Of a stretch of 64,000 bases of DNA, positions 28,057 through 36,933 are shown one piece after another. Origin of the DNA: CAWCBH01 sp963793785 (lineage in GTDB: Bacteria; Actinomycetota; Thermoleophilia; Solirubrobacterales; 70-9); assembly GCA_963793785.1 (NCBI GenBank), contig CAWCBH010000004.1, forward strand, positions 1-64,000. Reading direction: 5' to 3'. Made by a program: the position numbers and the translations under genes. Each line of letters opens with the position of its first letter. Within the stretch, counting starts at the first letter, position 1. The notes below the pieces were generated by a model, which saw only the letters and a program-made list of their open reading frames with translations, was not told where the DNA came from and made no database searches.

Positions 28057-29820
28057 ATGGGACGGCTTCGCAAGGCGACCGCGGTCGCAGCCCTCAGCGC
28101 AATTCTGACGGCGAGCACCGCGGCCGGTCAGAGTCCCCCGCCCGATTCCGTGGCCGCCGAAGCTCCGCCTGCTCCACCGACCCGCAAGGCGCCCTCGAGC
28201 GAAGGGCAGAACAACAGCGACTCTTTCCAGACCGGCGGCTCGATCCCAGCGCCTCCGGCGCCGCCGCCGCGCGAGGCTCCCGCCCCTAAACCGGATCCGC
28301 CCCCGAAGCCCGATCCGGCCCCGCCCCCGAAGCCCGAACCGGTCCCCAAGCCCGAGCCCGCCCCCAAACCGGATCCGCCCCCGAAGCCCGACGGTGGCAC
28401 CGCCCCGAAGCCTCAAAAGCCAGAGCCGCGCGACGAGCCCGAGCCCAAGCCCGAGAAAATCCGCAAGACGCCCGGTGCCGGCTCGGTTCCGGCCCCGGGC
28501 CAGGCGCCGGCGCTCGATGTGCCGACGATTCCCGACTCAGTCTGCGGCACCGCCGCCGCGCCTCCGGTTCTGCTGCCGATCTACGAAGCGGCCTCCGACC
28601 GCTACGGGCTCGGCCCCCAGGGCCCGGCGATCCTCGCCGCGATCAACCAGATCGAGACCAACTTCGGCGAGCTCGCCAACGTCACGTCCTACGCCGGCGC
28701 GGTCGGCTGGATGCAGTTCATGCCCGCTACCTGGGCCGCCTACGGCGTCGACGCCGACGGCAACGGCACCGCCGACCCCTACAACCCCGAGGACGCGATC
28801 TTCTCGGCCGCCAACTACCTGCGGGCGGCGGGAATGCCGCACGACATCCCCGGCGCGGTGTTCGCCTACAACCACGCCGATTGGTACGTCGCCCAGGTGC
28901 TCGCCGGCGCCGCCTGCTTCGGCGGCGCAAGCGGCGAGACCTTCAGCCTCACCCCACGGCTACCGCAGCTTGAATGCGTCCCGGACGCGTCGCTGAGCGC
29001 CGAGATCCCGTCCGCCTATCTGACCGCCTTCGAAGGGACCGCCGGTCGCTTCGATCTCGGGCGCAGGGGAGTCTGGGCTCTGGCCGCGGTCGCCCGCCTG
29101 GAGTCCGACTACGGACGCGGGATGAGCCCCCGGCAGCTGCGCCGGCGCGGACCGCTCGGCCTCGATTCCGCCGAGTGGCGAGGCTACGCCGTCGATGGTG
29201 ACGGAGACGGGGTCATCCGCCACCGCAGCATCGGCGACTCTGCCGCCACCCTGGGACGCCTGATCTGGTCGCGCGGGGACCTGCGGGCCGGCATCTTCAG
29301 CCACAACCAGGCGGCCTGGTATGTCCAGGAGGTGCTCGACGAGGCCGACCGGCTGAAGGGCCGATGCAAGGTGACGACGGTCGCCTGGCCGATCGTGATC
29401 CCGGACGTCGCCGCAGCCCCGATCAACTGGTCCAACCTGACGCTGACCAACGGCTTCCAGAAGCGCGACCTCGACAACGGTGCGATCGATCCCCGCATCG
29501 TCGGCCTGATCGGAGCGATCACGCAGCGACACTCGATCATGGTCACCTCGCTGCGCTCCGACCACTCGGTGCTTACCTCGAGCGGCAACGTCTCCAACCA
29601 CTACTACGGGCGGGCGATGGACATCGCCATGGTCGACGGCGTGCCCTGCACGAACATGGCCCTCGACGGTCCTTGCGCGGTACTCGGTCGCTCCCTGGCG
29701 CTGCTGCCTCCTCCCGCCCACCCGACCGAGCTGATCTACGGCATCGACCTCGACGGACCCGGCCCCGCCTTTGCGATGGCCGACCACCGAGATCACCTTC
29801 ACGTCGGCTTCGGCGCCTAG
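28057..29820 (+). CDS. Secreted cell-wall hydrolase: two transglycosylase-like modules plus M15-like C-terminus
   Basis: A 587-residue exported protein. A signal peptide (residues 1-25) is followed by a Pro/Lys/Asp-rich spacer (repeated PKPDPPP, residues about 65-135) suited to spanning the wall. Module 1 (about 165-290) is an MltB-like lytic transglycosylase with NQIETNFGE, GWMQFMPATWAAYGVDADGN and YLRAAG. Module 2 (about 315-430) is a degenerate copy with ARLESDYGRGM and DGDGDGVIRHRSIGDSA. The C-terminal part (SNHYYGRAMDI and DHRDHLHVGFG) resembles a VanY/M15-type metal site (HxxGxAxD and DHxHV). It probably opens peptidoglycan for the product of the upstream gene. Confidence 0.8.
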   Translation: MGRLRKATAVAALSAILTASTAAGQSPPPDSVAAEAPPAPPTRKAPSSEGQNNSDSFQTGGSIPAPPAPPPREAPAPKPDPPPKPDPAPPPKPEPVPKPEPAPKPDPPPKPDGGTAPKPQKPEPRDEPEPKPEKIRKTPGAGSVPAPGQAPALDVPTIPDSVCGTAAAPPVLLPIYEAASDRYGLGPQGPAILAAINQIETNFGELANVTSYAGAVGWMQFMPATWAAYGVDADGNGTADPYNPEDAIFSAANYLRAAGMPHDIPGAVFAYNHADWYVAQVLAGAACFGGASGETFSLTPRLPQLECVPDASLSAEIPSAYLTAFEGTAGRFDLGRRGVWALAAVARLESDYGRGMSPRQLRRRGPLGLDSAEWRGYAVDGDGDGVIRHRSIGDSAATLGRLIWSRGDLRAGIFSHNQAAWYVQEVLDEADRLKGRCKVTTVAWPIVIPDVAAAPINWSNLTLTNGFQKRDLDNGAIDPRIVGLIGAITQRHSIMVTSLRSDHSVLTSSGNVSNHYYGRAMDIAMVDGVPCTNMALDGPCAVLGRSLALLPPPAHPTELIYGIDLDGPGPAFAMADHRDHLHVGFGA

Positions 29821-29832
29821 CGCCGCAAGCTC

Positions 29833-30462
29833 TCAGGCAAGCTGAACCGGCTGCGGCCCGGCGAGGTGGGTGAGCGGGACACCCAGCCGGCGACCGAGCT
29901 CTCCAGCGGCCCGCTCTCCGGCTCGGTCCTGGGCCGGATCGCCGGTGACCAGCACGACATGATCGGCCGGGAACGAGCGCAGGGTGTCCTCGGCGGCCTG
30001 GAGGGGATCTGCGTCGCCCACCCTTCCGCGAGCGTCGAGGCCAGCGGCGCTGAGCGCCGCAATCGAGTGCACCAGGACCACCTGTGCCTCCTCCCGCCCC
30101 GGGTCGACGTCCGAGAGCCAGTTGGAGATGGCGCTGCCGCGGGCGGGGGCCAGCACCAGAAGGTCGGCGTCGGGGTCTCCGCACGCGGCCATCACCTCCT
30201 CCACTTCGCGCGGCTCGTCGACAGCCTCGGCCGCCACGACGAGGACGTGTCGCCGCCCGTCGGCGGCCCGGGCGACCTCGATCGGCTCCTCGGGGCGCTG
30301 CAGGGCAGCGACGATGACGACGACAACCGCGCACAGCTCGCCGACAGCCAGGCCGACCCCGGGTCCGGCGAACAGCATCGCCGCTGAGCCCGGGAGCACC
30401 AGCGCGGCCACGATCAGCGGCAGCATCCAGGCGCGCCGGAATGTGGGGTCGACCGATCTCAT
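29833..30462 (-). CDS. Membrane protein with universal-stress-like domain, function unknown
   Basis: A 209-residue protein with two N-terminal membrane helices (MLPLIVAALVLPGSAAMLFA; VGLAVGELCAVVVVIVAAL) and a cytoplasmic alpha/beta domain. The domain has RHVLVVAAEAV, DADLLVLAPARGSAISNWLS and FPADHVVLVTGDPAQ, reminiscent of universal stress proteins, without a clear ATP motif. The ATG is 9 nt after a TAAGTT hexamer and only 54 bp from the divergent methyltransferase. No function is assigned. Confidence 0.7.
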   Translation of the reverse strand: MRSVDPTFRRAWMLPLIVAALVLPGSAAMLFAGPGVGLAVGELCAVVVVIVAALQRPEEPIEVARAADGRRHVLVVAAEAVDEPREVEEVMAACGDPDADLLVLAPARGSAISNWLSDVDPGREEAQVVLVHSIAALSAAGLDARGRVGDADPLQAAEDTLRSFPADHVVLVTGDPAQDRAGERAAGELGRRLGVPLTHLAGPQPVQLA

Positions 30463-30471
30463 CGTCGCATC

Positions 30472-30477
30472 AACTTA
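30472..30477 (-). promoter_or_regulatory. -10 element of the universal-stress-like gene
   Basis: TAAGTT on the minus strand, 9 nt before ATG 30462; predicted leader of 1-3 nt. Confidence 0.4.
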
Positions 30478-30504
30478 CCTCTCGAAATCGGGCAGTAATC
30501 CATT

Positions 30505-30510
30505 TACCCT
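30505..30510 (+). promoter_or_regulatory. -10 element, leaderless promoter of the methyltransferase
   Basis: TACCCT, 6 nt, then ATG 30517. It has the same spacing as other leaderless genes here. Confidence 0.45.
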
Positions 30511-30516
30511 GGTCCG

Positions 30517-31158
30517 ATGGGGCGAATCTACGAGGCGACTTGGGGGCGGGGGTTCGCCGCCCTCTACGACAGCTTCACCCGCAGGACCGAGGAGGCCGGC
30601 CTGGGCGAGATGCGGCGCCAGCTGCTGAGCCGGGCGCAGGGCAAGACAATCGATGTCGGCGCCGGAACCGGAGCCAACCTCGAGCTCTACCCCGAGGGAT
30701 TGGAGGAGCTGGTCCTCTGCGAGCCCGGCCCGCACATGGTCAAGCGTCTTCGCGCCACGGTCGAGTCGTCGCCGCGGCAGGCCGAGGTCGTCGAGGCGCC
30801 GGCGGAGGACCTTCCCTTCGCGACCGACAGCGTCGACACCGCGGTCTTCACGCTCGTCCTCTGCACTGTGCCCGATCCGCCGGCGGCGCTCGCCGAGGTC
30901 GCTCGGGTGCTGCGGCCGCAGGGACGGCTGCTGTTCCTCGAGCACGTCCGCGCCGAGGAGTCGGCAAGCGCCCGCTGGCAGGATCGATTCGAGCGGCCCT
31001 GGAAGTTCTTCGGCGCCGGCTGTCACTGCAACCGCGACACCCTGGCCACGATCGAGGGTTCGGCGCTGCGGATCGAGGACCTGCAGCGGGATCAGCTCCC
31101 GAAGGCACCGCCGATCGTCCGTCCTCTGGTCCGCGGCAGCGCGGTGTTGCCCGGCTGA
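30517..31158 (+). CDS. Class I SAM-dependent methyltransferase
   Basis: A 213-residue Rossmann methyltransferase. Motif I is TIDVGAGTGANLELYPEG, motif II LVLCEPGPHM, the acidic loop AEDLPFATDSVDT, and motif III LRPQGRLLFLEHVR. The final GAGCHCNRDTLATIE segment places it with METTL7/UbiE-like small-molecule or lipid methyltransferases. Substrate is unknown. ATG 30517 follows TACCCT by 6 nt. It is not obviously linked to the neighbouring GYD gene, which has its own ribosome-binding site. Confidence 0.85.
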   Translation: MGRIYEATWGRGFAALYDSFTRRTEEAGLGEMRRQLLSRAQGKTIDVGAGTGANLELYPEGLEELVLCEPGPHMVKRLRATVESSPRQAEVVEAPAEDLPFATDSVDTAVFTLVLCTVPDPPAALAEVARVLRPQGRLLFLEHVRAEESASARWQDRFERPWKFFGAGCHCNRDTLATIEGSALRIEDLQRDQLPKAPPIVRPLVRGSAVLPG

Positions 31159-31232
31159 GCGCGGCGAGCGGGCCCATCGCCGGCACCGGCCTCGCATATG
31201 GTGGGCGAAAGGCCCCGAGGAGAGGAGCAGAG

Positions 31233-31514
31233 ATGCCGACCTACGTGATGCTGACCAACCTCACACCCGAGGGGGTGCGGACGCTGAAGAACAACCCCAA
31301 CCGGGTTGGCGAGGTGAACAAGGAAGTGGAGGCGATCGGCGTCAAGGTCCTCGCCCAGTACGCGACGCTGGGGCGCTATGACTTCGTGACCATCGTCGAG
31401 GCCCCCGACGACAAGACGATGGCCAAGGTCTCGGTCGAGCTCGGCTCGCGCGGCACGATGACCAGCCAGACGATGGCCGCGATGCCCGCCGAAGAGCTGG
31501 GCGCCGCCCTGTAG
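31233..31514 (+). CDS. GYD-domain protein
   Basis: A 93-residue protein of the GYD family: PTYVMLTNLTPEGVRTLKNN at the start, then GVKVLAQYATLGRYDFVTIV (the GxYD core, here GRYD), ending GSRGTMTSQTMAAMP. These small ferredoxin-fold dimers have no settled function. ATG 31233 is fixed by AGGAG 5 nt upstream; the frame is open further back through the methyltransferase gene. It lies 13 nt before purD and may be co-transcribed with it. Confidence 0.85.
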   Translation: MPTYVMLTNLTPEGVRTLKNNPNRVGEVNKEVEAIGVKVLAQYATLGRYDFVTIVEAPDDKTMAKVSVELGSRGTMTSQTMAAMPAEELGAAL

Positions 31515-31527
31515 CGGAACCGGCGCC

Positions 31528-32799
31528 GTGCGGATCCTGGTCGTCGGCGGGGGAGGGCGCGAGCACGCGATTGTTCGCGCGCTGGGTCGCTCCAGGCACA
31601 GGCCCGAGCTCCTCTGCGCGCCCGGAAACGCCGGCATCGCGGCCGACGCCGAGTGCCTGCCGCAGCTCGCCGCCGACGATCTGCCGGGCCTCGTAGCGGC
31701 GGCCAGGGACGCCGTCGACCTGGTGATCGTCGGGCCCGAGGCGCCGCTGGTGGCCGGGCTCGTCGACTCCTTGGCGGAATCCGGGGTGCCGGCCTTCGGG
31801 CCCGGCGCAGGCGCCGCCGAGCTCGAGGGCTCGAAGGCCTTCGCCAAGCAGGTGATGTCCGAGGCGGGGGTGCCGACCGCCGAACACACCCTGCTGCGAA
31901 ACGGCGACGAAGCCCGGGACAAGCTCCCGCGTGCTTCCTACCCGGCGGTGCTGAAGGCCGACGGGCTGGCGGCCGGCAAGGGCGTGATCATCTGCGCCGA
32001 GGAGGCCGAGGCCCGCGCGGCGGCGGACGTCTTCTTCACCGAGAAGCGCTTCGGCGAGACGACGGTCGTGCTGGAGGAGTACCTCGAGGGAGAGGAGCTT
32101 TCGCTGCTGGCCCTTTGCGACGGTGAGAACGTCCTGCCGCTGGCGCCGGCGCAGGACTACAAGCGAATCCTCGACGGCGACCGGGGCCCGAACACGGGCG
32201 GAATGGGCAGTTACTCGCCGGTGCCGGGCTTCGATCGAGACCGGGTCGAGGAGATCGCCGACGCGGTTCATCGCCCGATCGTCAGCCTCCTGGCGAGCCG
32301 GGGTACGCCTTTCCACGGGGTCCTCTACGCGGGCCTGATGATGACCGCATCGGGGCCGAAGGTGCTCGAGTACAACGTCCGCTTCGGCGATCCCGAGACC
32401 CAGGCGGTGCTGCCGCGCCTGCGCAGCGACCTGGTCGATCTCTGCCTGGCCGCCGGGCAACCCGGCGGCCTCGCCGCGGCCGAGGCGGAGTTCAGCGACG
32501 ACTGGGCCGTCTCGCTGGTGCTTGCATCGGCGGGGTATCCGCAGGGCTCTTCCAGCGGCGACACGATCGACGGCCTCGAGGAGGCGGGCGAGCTCGCCGA
32601 GGTCACCCACGCCGGGACGGCACGAAGCAACGGCGACATCGTCACCGCCGGCGGCCGGGTCCTCAACGTCACCGGTCTCGGCCCGACGCCGGCCGCCGCC
32701 CGCGATCGCGCGTACGATGCCGCACGCCGCATCGAGTTCGACGGCATGCAGATGCGAACCGACATCGCCGCCCGGGCGGTGGAGCGAGTTCCGAGCTAG
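31528..32799 (+). CDS. purD: Phosphoribosylamine-glycine ligase (GARS)
   Basis: A 423-residue ATP-grasp ligase for the second step of IMP synthesis (phosphoribosylamine + glycine + ATP to GAR). The N-terminus RILVVGGGGREHAI, the GPEAPLVAGLVD block, SKAFAKQVM, the ATP-grasp segment LKADGLAAGKGVI, and GPNTGGMGSYSP with YNVRFGDPETQ are all conserved. GTG 31528 is right before the glycine-rich motif. It opens the first purine block, followed by purE. Confidence 0.98.
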   Translation: MRILVVGGGGREHAIVRALGRSRHRPELLCAPGNAGIAADAECLPQLAADDLPGLVAAARDAVDLVIVGPEAPLVAGLVDSLAESGVPAFGPGAGAAELEGSKAFAKQVMSEAGVPTAEHTLLRNGDEARDKLPRASYPAVLKADGLAAGKGVIICAEEAEARAAADVFFTEKRFGETTVVLEEYLEGEELSLLALCDGENVLPLAPAQDYKRILDGDRGPNTGGMGSYSPVPGFDRDRVEEIADAVHRPIVSLLASRGTPFHGVLYAGLMMTASGPKVLEYNVRFGDPETQAVLPRLRSDLVDLCLAAGQPGGLAAAEAEFSDDWAVSLVLASAGYPQGSSSGDTIDGLEEAGELAEVTHAGTARSNGDIVTAGGRVLNVTGLGPTPAAARDRAYDAARRIEFDGMQMRTDIAARAVERVPS

Positions 32800-32809
32800 G
32801 GAGGAAGAG

Positions 32810-33319
32810 ATGGAGACGGTGGATCCCGAGAAGCGACGTCAGGAGCCGCAGGCGCCCGAGCCCGAGAGTGCCACGGCGACGATGCCGGCCGTCGAGGAGG
32901 CCTTCGAGGAGATCGAAGTGGACGCGCCGCTGGTCGGAATCATCATGGGCTCCAAGAACGACAAGCCGAAGCTGCAGCCGGCCGGAGAGGCGTTGGAGCA
33001 GAGCGGCATCCGTTACGAGGTGCGGGTGATGAGCGCCCACCGCGATCCGGAGATGGTGCGCGACTACTGCACCAACGCCCGCATGCGGGGGCTGCGGGTG
33101 ATCATCGCCGGGGCCGGGATGTCCGCGGCGCTGCCGGGAGTCGCGGCCGCGCACACCGACCTGCCGGTGATCGGGGTGCCGATCTCGGGCAAGAACCTCG
33201 GCGGCCTCGACGCGCTGCTTTCGGCCGTGCAGATGCCGCCCGGGGTCCCGGTGGGGTGTGTCGCGATCGACGGCGCCAGGAACGCCGGGCTGCTCGCGGT
33301 GCGCATAATCAACGCGTGA
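32810..33319 (+). CDS. purE: N5-CAIR mutase, class I PurE
   Basis: A 169-residue enzyme converting N5-CAIR to CAIR. IIMGSKNDKPKLQPA, VRVMSAHRDPE (catalytic His), GAGMSAALPGVAAAHT, and LGGLDALLSAVQMPPGVPVG are the family core. An acidic N-terminal extension of about 35 residues precedes it. ATG 32810 has GGGAGGAAGAG upstream. PurK, its usual partner, is not in the window. The TGA overlaps the GTG of purB. Confidence 0.96.
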   Translation: METVDPEKRRQEPQAPEPESATATMPAVEEAFEEIEVDAPLVGIIMGSKNDKPKLQPAGEALEQSGIRYEVRVMSAHRDPEMVRDYCTNARMRGLRVIIAGAGMSAALPGVAAAHTDLPVIGVPISGKNLGGLDALLSAVQMPPGVPVGCVAIDGARNAGLLAVRIINA

Positions 33320-34599
33320 TCGCGCGCTACACGCGGCCCGAGATCGGCGCCGTCTGGACCCAGCAGCGGAAGATGGAGGGGTGGCTGGCGGTGGAGCTGG
33401 CAGCCACCGATGCCTGGGCCGCGGAGGGAACGGTGCCGGAGGAAGCAGCGCAGGCCTGCCGGGAGCGCGGCGCGTTCACCGTCGAGGCCGTCGAGGAGCG
33501 CGAGAAGGTCACCAATCACGACCTGGCTGCTTTCGTCGACGTGGTCGCCGCCGAAGTGGGCGAGGAGGGTCGCTGGATCCACTACGGGCTCACCTCGTCA
33601 GACGTGCTCGACACCGCGCTCGCGCTGCAGATCGCCGAGGCGGGAGAGATTCTGGTCCGGGGCGCCGCCGCCTACCGCGATGCACTGGTCGAGCGGGCGA
33701 TCGAGCACCGCGACACCCTCTGCGTCGGGCGCACCCACGGCGTCCACGCCGAGCCGACGACCTTCGGCCTGCGCCTGGCCGGCTTTGCCTTCGAGGCCGA
33801 CCGCAACCTCGCTCGGCTGCGCAGCGCCGTCGAGGCGGCGACGGTCGGCAAGCTCTCCGGCGCCGTCGGGACCTACGCATCGACGCCGCCGGCCGTGGAG
33901 TCGAAGGTGATGGAGGCGCTGGAGCTGCGGCGCGAGGACGTGTCCACGCAGGTGGTTCCCCGCGACCGCCATGCGCAGCTGCTCGGCGCAATCGCCCTGG
34001 CCGGCGCCGGGCTGGAGCGCTTCGCCACCGAGGTCCGCAACCTGCAGCGGACCGAGGTGCGCGAGGTCGAGGAGCCTTTCGGGGCGGGTCAGAAGGGATC
34101 CTCGGCGATGCCGCACAAGCGCAACCCGATCACTTCCGAGCGGATCACCGGCCTCGCCCGTGTGCTGCGCGGCTACGCGCAGGCCGGGTTCGAAAACGTG
34201 GCCCTCTGGCACGAGCGCGACATCTCGCACTCGGGAGCCGAGCGGGTCGTGCTTCCAGACGCGACGATCCTGCTCGACTACATGCAGCACCTGGCGACCC
34301 GGCTGGCCGAGGGCATGACAGTCGATGCCGAGCGGATGCGCTCCAACCTCGAGCTGACCCACGGAGCGCTGTTCAGCCAGCGGGCGCTGACTGCCCTCGT
34401 CAATGCGGGGATGACCCGCGACGACGCCTACCGCCTCGTCCAGCGCTCCGCCCAGCAGGCCTGGGACACCGGCACTCCGTTCCGCGACCTGATCAGCGCC
34501 GAGGCGCCGCAGCTCGACCTCGACGAGGTCTTCGACTACAACGCCTACCTGACCCACCTGCCGGAGCTGTTCGGCCGGCTGGAGGCGCTGCAGGGCTGA
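33316..34599 (+). CDS. purB: Adenylosuccinate lyase
   Basis: A 427-residue fumarase-superfamily enzyme that removes fumarate from SAICAR and adenylosuccinate. It has RYTRPEIGAVW at the start, the HYGLTSSDVLDTA block, GRTHGVHAEPTTFG (catalytic His), and the signature GSSAMPHKRNPITSE with the mobile serine loop. GTG 33316 overlaps the purE TGA (GTGA). The frame extends upstream into purE, which is antisense-free but non-homologous. Confidence 0.97.
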   Translation: MIARYTRPEIGAVWTQQRKMEGWLAVELAATDAWAAEGTVPEEAAQACRERGAFTVEAVEEREKVTNHDLAAFVDVVAAEVGEEGRWIHYGLTSSDVLDTALALQIAEAGEILVRGAAAYRDALVERAIEHRDTLCVGRTHGVHAEPTTFGLRLAGFAFEADRNLARLRSAVEAATVGKLSGAVGTYASTPPAVESKVMEALELRREDVSTQVVPRDRHAQLLGAIALAGAGLERFATEVRNLQRTEVREVEEPFGAGQKGSSAMPHKRNPITSERITGLARVLRGYAQAGFENVALWHERDISHSGAERVVLPDATILLDYMQHLATRLAEGMTVDAERMRSNLELTHGALFSQRALTALVNAGMTRDDAYRLVQRSAQQAWDTGTPFRDLISAEAPQLDLDEVFDYNAYLTHLPELFGRLEALQG

Positions 34600-34602
34600 C
34601 GC

Positions 34603-35532
34603 TCAGCCCGCGAAGTTGGCCTTGACGGCGCGCGGAAGCTCGACCACGTCGCCACCGAAGCCGACCACATAGAGGTTGCCGGAGCTGAAGCGCCTGTCGC
34701 CGCGGCCGAAGGCGACGGCGCTCGGGTTGCTCAGCCCGTCCGCGAGCAGGCAGATCCGGCCGGAGGGATCGACCTTCCAGACCTCGCCGGCGAGGTTGGC
34801 GGTGACGTAGAGGTTGTTGTCCTGATCGCGGGTCATGCCGTCGAGGGCGGCGCCCGACTCCTCGGGGGCGGAGGCGAGCGTGGAGACGTTGGAAGGATCG
34901 GCGATCTCCACGCGCTTGATCGCCGGCTCGGCGACGAAGGTCTGCGCGACGTAGAGGAAGCGGCCGGAGGTGTTGACGGCCATCCCGTTCCCCGACTCGA
35001 TCTCCGCCCAGCCGTGGGTGACCCTGCCGTTGCGGACCCGGTCGAGCTTCGAGCCGAAATCGTTGGAGGCGAAGATCGTCCCGTCCGGCGCCCGGGCGAC
35101 GCCGTTGGCCATCCCGAGGCCGGTGGCGAAGACGGTGCGGGCACCGGTCTTCGCGTTGATCGAGAACAGCCCCGACTGCGGGTCCTCGTCACCCTCGACC
35201 CCGTTGGCGATCGTGTCCCCGTAGCCGGCGATCAGCTTGCGGTTGTGCCAGACCATCCCGCCCGGCCCGTTGATGTCCTCGGCGAGCATCCGCGGCTGGG
35301 CACCCGGATTGTCGGCCTTCATGATCCGGCCCGGCCGGCCGCTGGGAGTCGAGGAGAAGTAGAGGCGGCCGCCCCTGCCGACGATCACCGACTCGAGCAG
35401 GCCCTGGCCCGTGTAGATGGTGCGTTGTAACGGAGCGCGGGCACACTCCGGTGGCGAGGCGGCGGCCGGGGTCGCGGCGCCAAGCAGGGCGAGCACGGCG
35501 AGGGCGAGAGGCGGGGTGCGGAGACGCGACAC
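34603..35532 (-). CDS. Exported SMP-30/NHL-like beta-propeller protein
   Basis: A 309-residue secreted protein with a signal peptide (PPLALAVLALLGAATPAAA). Repeating propeller strands include GRGGRLYFSSTPSGRPG, PGGMVWHNRKLIAGYGD, NGVARAPDGTIFASNDFG, GMAVNTSGRFLYVAQTF and DGMTRDQDNNLYVTANLAGE, as in SMP-30/gluconolactonase-type proteins. Lactonase or sugar-binding activity cannot be confirmed. GTG 35532 follows TAGGCT by 6 nt (leaderless). It is convergent with purB, with three bases between stops. Confidence 0.82.
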   Translation of the reverse strand: MSRLRTPPLALAVLALLGAATPAAASPPECARAPLQRTIYTGQGLLESVIVGRGGRLYFSSTPSGRPGRIMKADNPGAQPRMLAEDINGPGGMVWHNRKLIAGYGDTIANGVEGDEDPQSGLFSINAKTGARTVFATGLGMANGVARAPDGTIFASNDFGSKLDRVRNGRVTHGWAEIESGNGMAVNTSGRFLYVAQTFVAEPAIKRVEIADPSNVSTLASAPEESGAALDGMTRDQDNNLYVTANLAGEVWKVDPSGRICLLADGLSNPSAVAFGRGDRRFSSGNLYVVGFGGDVVELPRAVKANFAG

Positions 35533-35538
35533 GGCTTC

Positions 35539-35544
35539 AGCCTA
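35539..35544 (-). promoter_or_regulatory. -10 element, leaderless promoter of the beta-propeller gene
   Basis: TAGGCT on the minus strand, 6 nt, then GTG 35532. It overlaps the 3' end region of the P450 gene. Confidence 0.45.
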
Positions 35545-36876
35545 GGCAGCGACCGGGGCGTGCCGCGGCGACCGGCTCTCCAGCACGACCGGCGTCCCGC
35601 CCGCCGGCGAGAGCGTCACGTTGCGGCGGCCGACCCGCTCGGCGGCGACACCGGCGGATCGCATGCGGCAGCGGCCGAACACCTCGCTGAGGACGATCCG
35701 CATCTCGAACTCGGCGAAGGCGGCGCCGAGGCAGCGTCGGACGCCGCCGCCGAAAGGGATCCAGGCGTAGGTCTCGGGACCGCCGTCGAGGAAGCGCTCG
35801 GGGCGGAACGCGTAAGGCTCCGGATAGACGTCGGGACGGGTGTGGGTCAGCCAGATCGCCGGCGTGACGTCGGTTCCGGGGGGGAGCGTGTGGCCGTCGA
35901 CCTGCAGCTCGGTGGCGAGGCGGCGGCCAGCGATCGGCACCACCGGGCGCAGCCGCAGCGACTCGGTGATCACCGCCCGAAGGTAGGCGTCGTCGTCGTC
36001 GCCGGCCACCTCCTCGGACAGCCGCTCCGCCGTCGCCGGGTTGCGCAGCAGCAGGTCAAAGCTCCAGGCGAGCGCGGTCGCTGTCGTCTCGTGACCGGCA
36101 AGCAGCAGGGTCATCAGCTGGTCGCGCAGCTCGCGGTCCTCCATCGCCCCGCCATCCTCGAATCGCGCCGCGACCAGGGCCGAGAGGATGTCGTCGCGCT
36201 GCTCCAGATCCGGATCCGCCCGCCGCTCGGCGATCTCCGCGAACAGCTCCGCATCGACCTCGCGCAGCAGGGCCTGGAAGCGGGCGTAGGGGCCGCGGTC
36301 GCCGAACCGCTGGGTGGCGAAGCCGATCAGCTGCGCGACCGGCGTGGCGGTCTGCCCGAGGACCCGGCGCAGCAGCTTGCGCAGGCGGCCGAGGCGCTCG
36401 GGATCGGTGACCCCGAAGACGGCGCGCAGAATCACCTCCAGGGTCACCGACTGCATCCGCGCGTGGATGCGGAACTCCTCGCCGAGCGGCCAGGAGTCGA
36501 TCTCGCGGTCGATTGCCTCGGTGACCACCGACTCATAGGCCCGCATCCGCTCGCCGTGAAAGGCGGGCAGCATCAGCTTGCGGCGGCTGAGGTGCTCCTG
36601 GCCTTCCAGCAGCAGCACCGAGCGGGCGCCGAGCAGCGGCTCCAGGACCAGGTTTCGCCCGGGCGGCAGCCCGTTCTCGCGGTTGGTGTAGGTCGCCTTG
36701 ACCGCCTCGGGATCCGAGAACATCACCATCGGCGTCTTGAAGCCGATGAAGCGGACGCTGAACGTCTCGCCGAACTGGCGCCGGCAGTCCTCCAGGTAGG
36801 GCAGCGGCCGGTAGAACCAGCGCAGCGTCTGAAAGACCGGATGGGAGACGGGACCGGGGGGAAGCGCCACCCCCAC
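35542..36876 (-). CDS. Cytochrome P450
   Basis: A 444-residue soluble P450. The I-helix oxygen motif is LAGHETTATALAW near residue 258, the K-helix ESLRLRPVVP near 302 gives ExxR, the PERF region is RPERFLDGG, and the haem loop is FGGGVRRCLGAAFAEFE with the cysteine ligand near 380. The absence of a membrane anchor and the N-terminal LPPGP hinge are typical of bacterial CYPs. No redox partner gene is adjacent, so substrate and donor are unknown. GTG 36876 is the start; it diverges from purC. Confidence 0.95.
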   Translation of the reverse strand: MGVALPPGPVSHPVFQTLRWFYRPLPYLEDCRRQFGETFSVRFIGFKTPMVMFSDPEAVKATYTNRENGLPPGRNLVLEPLLGARSVLLLEGQEHLSRRKLMLPAFHGERMRAYESVVTEAIDREIDSWPLGEEFRIHARMQSVTLEVILRAVFGVTDPERLGRLRKLLRRVLGQTATPVAQLIGFATQRFGDRGPYARFQALLREVDAELFAEIAERRADPDLEQRDDILSALVAARFEDGGAMEDRELRDQLMTLLLAGHETTATALAWSFDLLLRNPATAERLSEEVAGDDDDAYLRAVITESLRLRPVVPIAGRRLATELQVDGHTLPPGTDVTPAIWLTHTRPDVYPEPYAFRPERFLDGGPETYAWIPFGGGVRRCLGAAFAEFEMRIVLSEVFGRCRMRSAGVAAERVGRRNVTLSPAGGTPVVLESRSPRHAPVAA

Positions 36877-36933
36877 AGTCTCCTACCTGGCGACCGAATC
36901 CGCTTCGCAGGCAGCTAGCATCGGTCCCGACCG

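Noticed and set aside
27320..28057. Overlapping second frame inside the TM protein gene
   Set aside because: No signal, domain or start site; normal by-product of high GC.
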